Of a DNA stretch of 64,000 nucleotides, positions 58,376 through 64,000 are shown piece after piece. Below the pieces are notes generated by a model. The model saw only the letters and a list, made by a program, of their open reading frames with translations. It did no database searches and was not told the DNA's origin. The stretch is from contig NZ_JADNQZ010000057.1 in NCBI RefSeq assembly GCF_015709515.1, positions 186,001 to 250,000 of the forward strand, read 5' to 3'. The position numbers and the translations under genes are program-made. Position 1 is the stretch's first letter. Every line of letters begins with the position of its first letter. Origin of the DNA: Methylocystis sp. H62. Its GTDB lineage: Bacteria; Pseudomonadota; Alphaproteobacteria; Rhizobiales; Beijerinckiaceae.

Positions 58376-59122
58376 ATGAAGATTCTCGTGCCCGTCAAAC
58401 GGGTCGTCGATTACAACGTCAAGATCAGGGTGAAGGCGGACGGTTCGGGCGTCGATCTCGCCAATGTGAAAATGTCGATGAACCCCTTCGACGAGATCGC
58501 CGTCGAAGAGGCGCTCCGGCTCAAAGAAGCCGGCAAGGCGACGGAAGTCATTGTGGTGACGATCGGTCCCGCCAAGGCCGACGAGACCTTGCGCACGGGC
58601 CTCGCCATGGGCGCCGACCGGGGCGTTCTGGTCAAGACCGACGAGACCGTCGAGCCGCTCGCCGTCGCCAAGATCCTCGCCAAGATCGTCGCCGAAGAAC
58701 AGCCGCAGCTCGTCATCATGGGCAAGCAGGCGATCGACGATGATTGCAATCAGACGGGCCAGATGCTCGCCGCGCTGCTCGGCTGGGGCCAGGGCGCCTT
58801 CGCCTCGAAGGTCGAGATGACTGAGGGCGCCGTCGACGTGACGCGCGAGATCGACGGCGGGCTGCAGACCGTCAGCCTGAAGCTGCCAGCCGTCGTCACC
58901 ACGGATTTGCGCCTCAATGAGCCGCGCTACGCCTCGCTGCCCAACATCATCAAGGCCAAGAAGAAAGAAGTCGCCGTCAAGTCGCCCGCCGATTACGGCG
59001 TCGACATTTCGCCGCGCCTTGACGTGTTGAAAACCTCCGAGCCTGCGAAACGCAAGGCGGGCGTCAAGGTCGGCTCGGTGGTCGAGCTCGTTGGCAAGCT
59101 CAAGGAAGCGGGAGTGCTTTAA
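58376..59122 (+). CDS. etfB: Electron transfer flavoprotein beta subunit
   Basis: Binds AMP and part of FAD in the ETF heterodimer that takes electrons from acyl-CoA dehydrogenases. The N-terminal [19 protein letters not shown] and the AMP-binding [16 protein letters not shown] [16 protein letters not shown] are typical, and [20 protein letters not shown] closes the pattern. From ATG 58376 it is 248 residues. Two bases before etfA. Confidence 0.95.
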   Translation: MKILVPVKRVVDYNVKIRVKADGSGVDLANVKMSMNPFDEIAVEEALRLKEAGKATEVIVVTIGPAKADETLRTGLAMGADRGVLVKTDETVEPLAVAKILAKIVAEEQPQLVIMGKQAIDDDCNQTGQMLAALLGWGQGAFASKVEMTEGAVDVTREIDGGLQTVSLKLPAVVTTDLRLNEPRYASLPNIIKAKKKEVAVKSPADYGVDISPRLDVLKTSEPAKRKAGVKVGSVVELVGKLKEAGVL

Positions 59123-59124
59123 AG

Positions 59125-60069
59125 ATGACGATTCTGCTTCTTGCCGAAACCGCCGGCGACGCGATCGCCCCGGCGACCGCCAAGGCGCTCACCGCCGCCA
59201 AGGAGATCGGCGGCCCCATTCATGTCCTCATCGTCGGGCCCGGCCTCAAGGGCGCGGCCGAGCAGGCGGCCAAGCTCGCCGGCGTCGAGAAGGTGCTCGT
59301 CGCCGAAGACGCGTCGCTCGATCATGTCCTGGCCGAGACCGTCGCCGCGCTGATCGTCTCGCTCGCCGGCGCTTATGACGTCATCATCGCGCCGTCGACC
59401 TCGGCGACGAAGAATGTGCTGCCGCGCGTCGCGGCGCTGCTCGACGTGATGCAGGTCTCGGACATCATCAAGGTCGTGTCGGCCGACACTTACGAGCGGC
59501 CGATCTACGCCGGCAACGCCATCCAGACCGTGCGCGCGAAGGACGCAAAGAAAGTGATCACCGTGCGCACCACCGCCTTCGCGGCGGCGCCGGAAGGCGG
59601 CGCGGCGCCTATCGAGGCGATCGCGGCGCCCGCCGATCCCGGCGTTTCCGCCTTCAAGAGCGAAGAGCTGGCGAAGTCCGAGCGCCCCGAGCTCACCTCG
59701 GCCCGGATCATTCTCTCAGGCGGGCGCGCACTCGGGTCGGCGGAGAATTTCCAAAAGGTGCTGGATCCGGTCGCGACGCGGCTTAATGCCGCGATCGGGG
59801 CGTCTCGCGCCGCGGTCGACGCCGGCTATGCGCCAAACGACTTGCAGGTCGGCCAGACCGGAAAGGCCGTGGCGCCCGATCTCTACATCGCCGCGGGGAT
59901 TTCAGGGGCGATCCAGCATCTCGCCGGCATGAAGGATTCGAAGGTGATCGTGGCGATCAACAAGGACGAGGAGGCGCCCATTTTCCAGGTCGCCGACTAT
60001 GGTCTGGTCGCCGACCTCTTCACGGCCCTGCCCGAGCTTGAGGCGGAGTTGGCGAAGATCGGCCGCTGA
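59125..60069 (+). CDS. etfA: Electron transfer flavoprotein alpha subunit
   Basis: FAD-binding partner of EtfB; electrons go on to the ETF:ubiquinone oxidoreductase. C-terminal FAD-binding motifs are [54 protein letters not shown] (in separate blocks) and the final [11 protein letters not shown]. 314 residues, normal. Followed by a hydroxyacyl-CoA dehydrogenase after 200 bases. Confidence 0.95.
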   Translation: MTILLLAETAGDAIAPATAKALTAAKEIGGPIHVLIVGPGLKGAAEQAAKLAGVEKVLVAEDASLDHVLAETVAALIVSLAGAYDVIIAPSTSATKNVLPRVAALLDVMQVSDIIKVVSADTYERPIYAGNAIQTVRAKDAKKVITVRTTAFAAAPEGGAAPIEAIAAPADPGVSAFKSEELAKSERPELTSARIILSGGRALGSAENFQKVLDPVATRLNAAIGASRAAVDAGYAPNDLQVGQTGKAVAPDLYIAAGISGAIQHLAGMKDSKVIVAINKDEEAPIFQVADYGLVADLFTALPELEAELAKIGR

Positions 60070-60270
60070 CCACAAAAACCGCCGTCGCTTCGGTCCGAAA
60101 TGGTCCGGCGCGGCGGCTTGGAGCTGGCGGAACGTCGGCGCTCGGCGCTCCGCAGGCTCTTTTCTTTGTTTTCTTTGCGAAGGAACGCAAGTTATATTGC
60201 ACTGCGGCACGCACTCAGCGCGGGCGGGCCGCTTGCTATCCGGCGCGAGCTTGGCTGACGGTGGTAAAAA

Positions 60271-61152
60271 ATGGGCTTCGAAATTCGCAAGATCGGCGTC
60301 ATCGGCGCGGGCCAGATGGGCAAGGGGATCGCCCATGTCTGCGCGCTTGCCGGCTATGACGTCGCCCTGAACGATATTTCGCAGGAACGCATCGACGCCG
60401 GCATCGCCGACGTCGCCGCGCAGATGCGACGCGCCGTGGAGCGCGGCCAGATCGACGCCGCGGCGGTCGAACCGGCGCTCGAGCGCATATCCGGCGCGCC
60501 AAAAATGGCCGACTTCGCCGACGCCGACCTCTTGATCGAGGCGGCGACCGAGGTCGAAGACCTCAAGCGAAAAATTCTGACGGAGCTCACGCAGTTCGTG
60601 AAGCCCGGCGCGATCATCAGCTCCAATACGTCATCGATTTCGATCACGCGCCTTGCCGCCGTCACCGGTCGGCCGGAGCGCTTCATCGGCATTCATTTCA
60701 TGAATCCGGTGCCGCGCATGCAGCTTGTCGAACTCATTCGCGGCATTGCGACCGATGACGTCACTTTCGAGGAGACGAAGGCGTTCGTCGTCAAGCTCGG
60801 CAAGACGATCAGCGTTTCGGAGGACTTCCCCGCCTTCATCGTCAACCGCATTCTGCTGCCGATGATCAATGAGGCGATCTACACGCTCTATGAAGGCGTG
60901 GGCTCGGTCGACGCCATCGACACGGCGATGAAGCTCGGCGCCAACCATCCGATGGGTCCGCTGCAGCTCGCCGATTTCATCGGCCTCGACACCTGTCTTT
61001 CGGTCATGCAGGTGCTGCATGAGGGCCTGGCGGATTCAAAATACCGCCCCTGCCCTCTGCTCGTGAAATATGTCGAAGCCGGCTGGCTTGGCAAAAAGAC
61101 GCAGCGCGGCTTCTACGATTATCGCAGCGGCACGCCCGTTCCGACGCGCTAG
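60271..61152 (+). CDS. 3-hydroxybutyryl-CoA dehydrogenase
   Basis: NAD(P)-dependent oxidation of L-3-hydroxyacyl-CoA, 293 residues. The Rossmann motif is [15 protein letters not shown], the catalytic region is [19 protein letters not shown] (with His-Glu) and the C-terminal helical domain has [19 protein letters not shown]. It follows EtfBA, the electron acceptor of acyl-CoA dehydrogenation, so the three fit a fatty-acid or polyhydroxybutyrate-related pathway. The 200-bp gap before it holds CTTTTCTTTG-type repeats but no gene. Confidence 0.92.
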   Translation: MGFEIRKIGVIGAGQMGKGIAHVCALAGYDVALNDISQERIDAGIADVAAQMRRAVERGQIDAAAVEPALERISGAPKMADFADADLLIEAATEVEDLKRKILTELTQFVKPGAIISSNTSSISITRLAAVTGRPERFIGIHFMNPVPRMQLVELIRGIATDDVTFEETKAFVVKLGKTISVSEDFPAFIVNRILLPMINEAIYTLYEGVGSVDAIDTAMKLGANHPMGPLQLADFIGLDTCLSVMQVLHEGLADSKYRPCPLLVKYVEAGWLGKKTQRGFYDYRSGTPVPTR

Positions 61153-61173
61153 CGTTCGAACGGCCGCCTTGTG

Positions 61174-61713
61174 TCAGTGGCCGCCGGGGCCGGCGCCGCG
61201 CGCCGCCTCAAACAAGAACCAGGTTCGCTTCTCGGTCTCATCGAGAAAAGTTTCGAGAAGGCTCGCCGTTGCGATGTCTTCGTTGTCGTCGCAGACCTTA
61301 TGGGCGTTGCGCAGCGACTCGGCCATCCCCTTGTTGTCGTCGAGCAATTCGCACAGCATGTCGTAAGGCGAAACGAATTCCTCGTCATTGTCCTTGATGC
61401 GGGACATTTGCGCCACCTGCCCGATCGAGCGCAGGGTCGACTGCCCGAGCTTGCGCACGCGCTCGGCAAGCGGGTCGACGGCGGCGTAGATCTGCGTCGC
61501 CTGCTCGTCGAGCAGCAGATGGTAGTCGCGGAAGTGCGGGCCGCTCATGTGCCAGTGGAAATTCTTGGTCTTCATATAAAGCGCGAGGGCGTCGGCGACG
61601 AGCTTGTTGACCTCCGCGGCGACTTTCATCGTCGACTGTTTTTCAAGATCGGTCGGCGTATCCAGCGCCGAACGTTCGGTGTCGGGCTTCATCGGCGTCT
61701 TTGTTTTTTGCAT
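61174..61713 (-). CDS. dps: Dps-family DNA-binding ferritin
   Basis: 179 residues. Ferroxidase residues in the first helix pair KTKNFHWHMSGPHFRDYHLLLDEQ and the LGPxDxx-like C-terminal helix are present; the N-terminal tail is Lys/Thr-rich (MQKTKTPMKPDTERS), suitable for DNA contact. Start ATG 61713 follows GGAGG with 9-nt spacing. The longer frame to 62022 runs through antisense trmD and is spurious. Stress protection and iron storage. Confidence 0.88.
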   Translation of the reverse strand: MQKTKTPMKPDTERSALDTPTDLEKQSTMKVAAEVNKLVADALALYMKTKNFHWHMSGPHFRDYHLLLDEQATQIYAAVDPLAERVRKLGQSTLRSIGQVAQMSRIKDNDEEFVSPYDMLCELLDDNKGMAESLRNAHKVCDDNEDIATASLLETFLDETEKRTWFLFEAARGAGPGGH

Positions 61714-61825
61714 TTGTGCGGGCCTCCTGCGCCCCGGCTCCAGGCTCAAGCTCGGGGTGCGCTGCTCATTAGCTAGCTCGCGCGCGCTGGCGGACCAGAT
61801 GAAAAATAGAGCAGAGCGCGGAGAT

Positions 61826-62533
61826 TCAGCGGCGGCGGGAAGCGTCGCCGGTCTGGGGCGCCAGCAGGTCAGGGCGTCGCGCGCGGGTGAGCGCCAGCGC
61901 CTGTTCATGGCGCCATTTGGCGATTCTGGCGTGATCGCCGGAGAGCAGCACCTCGGGAATGTCGCGTCCCTCGAAATCGCGCGGCCGCGTGTAATGCGGA
62001 TATTCGAGGAGCCCGGCCTCAAAACTTTCCTCGACGCCCGACGCTTCTTCGCCCATCACCCCGGGGATCAGCCGCACGCAGGCGTCGATCAGCGCCAGCG
62101 CCGCGATCTCGCCGCCCGAAAGCACGAAATCGCCGATCGACATTTCTTCGAGCCCGCGGGCGTCGATGATGCGCTCGTCGACGCCTTCGAACCGTGCGCA
62201 AAGAATGATCGCGCCGGGGCCTTGGGCGAGCGCGCGCGCGCGCGCCTGAGTCAGTGGCGCGCCGCGCGGACTCATCAGCAGGCGCGGGCGCGGATCGTCC
62301 TTGGGCGCGGCGGCGTCGATCGCCGCCGCCAGCACGTCGGCGCGCATCACCATGCCGGGGCCGCCGCCGGCCGGCGTGTCGTCGACGGCGCGATGGCGGC
62401 CGAGCCCATGCTCGCGGATCTGACGCGGCTCAAGCGTCCAGACGCCACGCGACAGCGCGTCGCCGGCGAGCGACAGGCCCAAGGGGCCTGGAAACATTTC
62501 GGGAAAAAGGGTCAGGACCGTCGCACGAAACAT
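61826..62533 (-). CDS. trmD: tRNA (guanine37-N1)-methyltransferase TrmD
   Basis: SAM-dependent methylation of G37 in tRNAs. The N terminus [19 protein letters not shown], the [21 protein letters not shown] motif and [25 protein letters not shown] (knot with SAM site) are diagnostic. 235 residues. Normally part of rpsP-rimM-trmD-rplS. Here it and rimM are minus-strand but separated by about 940 bases that hold a plus-strand toxin-antitoxin pair. Confidence 0.95.
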   Translation of the reverse strand: MFRATVLTLFPEMFPGPLGLSLAGDALSRGVWTLEPRQIREHGLGRHRAVDDTPAGGGPGMVMRADVLAAAIDAAAPKDDPRPRLLMSPRGAPLTQARARALAQGPGAIILCARFEGVDERIIDARGLEEMSIGDFVLSGGEIAALALIDACVRLIPGVMGEEASGVEESFEAGLLEYPHYTRPRDFEGRDIPEVLLSGDHARIAKWRHEQALALTRARRPDLLAPQTGDASRRR

Positions 62534-62888
62534 GGAGCGGTTATGGCATGAAGCGTGAACGAGGGCGAAGACGAAGAACGACAGGATTCGAAGACAAGTT
62601 CCGTCCCGCCAGCGCTAAAGTGCAATAGCGCATTGTCAATTGAGGATCCGAACAAAGGCCTCGATAGGTGCCTGAAAGGGCTCGGATTAATGTGGATAGT
62701 CCGGAAGGCGGCTCTCAGCAGAACGTCGGTTCTGATAAAAATAACTAAATTATATCAAGATGTTATCTAGATGGATGCCGATAAAACAATCAATGTGCTC
62801 AATTGACGCGATCAGGTCACGATTAAATCGAATCCTCGGCATGAGGATTCGTTTGATGACATCCGGCACACATATTAGATTGCACGGA
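62534..62888. other. AT-richer intergenic region upstream of the toxin-antitoxin pair
   Basis: About 350 bases with lower GC than the surroundings and no credible gene. It belongs to the block inserted between rimM and trmD. The toxin-antitoxin promoter is expected near its right end (AT-rich at about 62735-62775). No transposase remnant was recognised. Confidence 0.5.
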
Positions 62889-63164
62889 ATGAAGCCCTTT
62901 CGGTGGAGCGTGGAAAAAAACACAAAGCTCATCGCTGAACGGGGCGTTTCCTTCGAAGAGGTTCTTTCGGCAATGGCGCACGGAGGCTTGCTCGACGAAC
63001 TCGAGCACCCAAATAAGTCGCGCTACCCTCGCCAACGGCTATTTGTCGTCAGGGTGCGCGGCTACGCTTATCTCGTGCCTTTTGTAGAAACGGATGACGA
63101 CCTCTTCCTCAAGACGATCATCCCGAGTCGCAAAGCGACCCGCGACTATATTGCGTCGGAGTAA
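62889..63164 (+). CDS. BrnT-like toxin of a type II toxin-antitoxin pair
   Basis: 91 residues, basic. MKPFRWSVEKNTKLIAERGVSFEEVLSAM, LDELEHPNKSRYPRQRLFVVRVRGYAYLVPFVE and IIPSRKATRDYIAS (each part of the pattern) match BrnT-like/RelE-type toxins, with the 'F-x-W-x-x-x-K-N-x-x-L-x-x-E-R-G-x-S-F-E-E' start. BrnT is an endoribonuclease of the ParE/RelE superfamily. Start ATG 62889 is the first Met of the family pattern. Antitoxin follows 4 bases later. Base composition is less GC-rich than neighbours. Confidence 0.8.
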   Translation: MKPFRWSVEKNTKLIAERGVSFEEVLSAMAHGGLLDELEHPNKSRYPRQRLFVVRVRGYAYLVPFVETDDDLFLKTIIPSRKATRDYIASE

Positions 63165-63168
63165 TGAG

Positions 63169-63477
63169 ATGGATGACGAGCGACAGCTCGAAGAAGAAAT
63201 TCTTGCGTCATTCGAGCAAGGCGAGTGGCGTCAGGTCAAGGACGTTCGAGACGAGATTGATCGTCATGCAACTTACGCGAAGGACGCGCTTACGAAAGAC
63301 AAGCGGGTGAATATAAGAATATCCTCGCGTGACTTGGAAGATTTGCAGGCGAAGGCTGCGGTCGAGGGCGTCGGCTATCAGACACTGATGTCAAGCGTGC
63401 TGCACAAATATGTGACGGGCCGACTCGTCGAACCGCCATCGCCGGGGAAACGCGGCGCCAAAAAACGCGCCGGCTAA
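63169..63477 (+). CDS. CopG/ribbon-helix-helix antitoxin (BrnA-like)
   Basis: 102 residues. An acidic N-terminal part (MDDERQLEEEILASFEQGEW) is followed by a ribbon-helix-helix DNA-binding domain with KDKRVNIRISSRDLEDLQAKAA and GVGYQTLMSSVLHKYVTG. A toxin-first order is unusual among type II pairs but standard for BrnTA. A GGAG lies 7 nt upstream of ATG 63169. Probably represses its own operon. Confidence 0.82.
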   Translation: MDDERQLEEEILASFEQGEWRQVKDVRDEIDRHATYAKDALTKDKRVNIRISSRDLEDLQAKAAVEGVGYQTLMSSVLHKYVTGRLVEPPSPGKRGAKKRAG

Positions 63478-64000
63478 GCTTCTTTTTCTTCCCTGTCGGC
63501 TTCAATTTCCGCCGGCGGCTCGACAACGACACGCTCGCCTTGAACGTCGACAGTCGGAACCACCGCCTTGGTGAAGGGCATGAGTAGACTCTCTCCTTGG
63601 CCGGCGGGCGCAATTTCGAGAATATCGCCCGCGCCGAAATTGCGCACCGCGACGATCGTTCCGATTTCCACACCCTCCGCCGTCTCGGCGCGAAGGCCAA
63701 CGAGATCGGCGATATAGAATTCGTCCTCTTCCGGCGCGGGGAGCTTGTCGCGCGCGACATAGAGTTCGACGCGGTTCAGGGCCTCGGCGCCGGCGCGGTC
63801 GTCAACGCCCTCGATTTGGGCGACGAGCATGTCCTTGCCCTGCCGGCGCACGGCGCGCAGCCTGAAATGGCGCGTCCCGCTTTTATCGGTGAGGCCGTCA
63901 TAGGCTGCGATCGCCAAAGGATCGCTTGTGAAGCTCTGCAGTCGGATCTCGCCGCGCACGCCATGCGGCGCGCCGAAGCGGCCGAGGAGGACGAGGCCTT
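63474..64000 (-). CDS. rimM: 16S rRNA processing protein RimM (5' end beyond the window)
   Basis: Ribosome maturation factor for the small subunit. The readable part includes the N-terminal LVLLGRFGAPHGVRGEIRLQSF and the C-terminal PRC-barrel part EEDEFYIADLVGLRAETAEGVEIGTI (each in parts). The start codon lies past position 64000, so the 5' end is partial. The stop overlaps the convergent antitoxin stop by four bases. Confidence 0.92.
   Translation of the reverse strand, partial: GLVLLGRFGAPHGVRGEIRLQSFTSDPLAIAAYDGLTDKSGTRHFRLRAVRRQGKDMLVAQIEGVDDRAGAEALNRVELYVARDKLPAPEEDEFYIADLVGLRAETAEGVEIGTIVAVRNFGAGDILEIAPAGQGESLLMPFTKAVVPTVDVQGERVVVEPPAEIEADREEKEA

Noticed and set aside
61714-62022. N-terminal extension of Dps by about 100 residues
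   Set aside because: It is antisense to trmD, and the family-like N terminus with a ribosome-binding site is at 61713.
62750-62932. Short minus-strand gene upstream of the toxin gene
   Set aside because: 60 residues without family features, overlapping the toxin start; likely chance in AT-rich DNA.

Overview
The window is a high-GC, gene-dense piece of an alphaproteobacterial chromosome, almost certainly of the order Hyphomicrobiales (Rhizobiales). The evidence is the gene order (fabD-fabG-acpP-fabF-mltG-yicC-gmk-rsmA-pdxA; mnmE-mnmG-rsmG-parA-parB; hemJ-hemE // maf-coaE-dnaQ-secB; fxsA/tim44/mltA/smr), rhizobial-type Omp25 porins and the style of the interspersed palindromes. The porins and repeats feel like Methylocystis, Methylosinus or Beijerinckiaceae, but nothing in the window proves methylotrophy, so the genus is a guess.

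Layout. 0-9 kb: lptB, leuD, a DUF2243 membrane protein, a cyclic-nucleotide-binding protein, acetyl-CoA synthetase, a DUF3592-like protein, an HWE histidine kinase, a SOUL heme-binding protein and a Tat-exported deaminase. 9-21 kb: the fatty-acid cluster (split by a porin gene), MltG, YicC, Gmk, a degraded toxin-antitoxin pair, RsmA and PdxA. 21-27 kb: a small exported protein, Grx4, BolA, PurL and a fused Omp25-OmpW porin. 27-39 kb: the chromosome partition and origin-proximal block (parB, parA, rsmG, mnmG, mnmE, a Rieske oxygenase, rho, an unknown protein with an amidohydrolase, hemJ, hemE). 39.02-39.42 kb: a non-coding region next to hemE that I propose as the chromosomal replication origin. 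39-45 kb: maf, coaE, dnaQ, secB, fxsA, tim44, mltA and smr. 45-49 kb: hemY-like, Mic60-like, a CitE-like lyase and beta-carbonic anhydrase. 49-64 kb: a HAD hydrolase, MaoC, RibF, IleS, a flippase, a rhomboid protease, EtfBA, 3-hydroxybutyryl-CoA dehydrogenase, Dps, TrmD, a BrnT/BrnA-like toxin-antitoxin pair and partial RimM.

How it fits together. Two perfect 16-bp parS palindromes lie at 28.9 and 31.2 kb, about 8-10 kb from the hemE-side origin candidate, beside parAB. That is the alphaproteobacterial origin/partition arrangement. From the candidate origin, hemE/hemJ run leftward and maf/coaE/dnaQ rightward.

The most unusual theme is palindromic repeats. One family (three copies) sits only between convergent genes; its first three bases are the stop codon of the gene beside it, and two copies end in an inverted repeat shaped like a bidirectional terminator. 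Other palindromic elements appear to have inserted in frame inside two core genes, ileS and rsmA/ksgA, adding roughly 50 and 30 residues without breaking the reading frame. I see no rRNA, tRNA, CRISPR array or intact insertion sequence.
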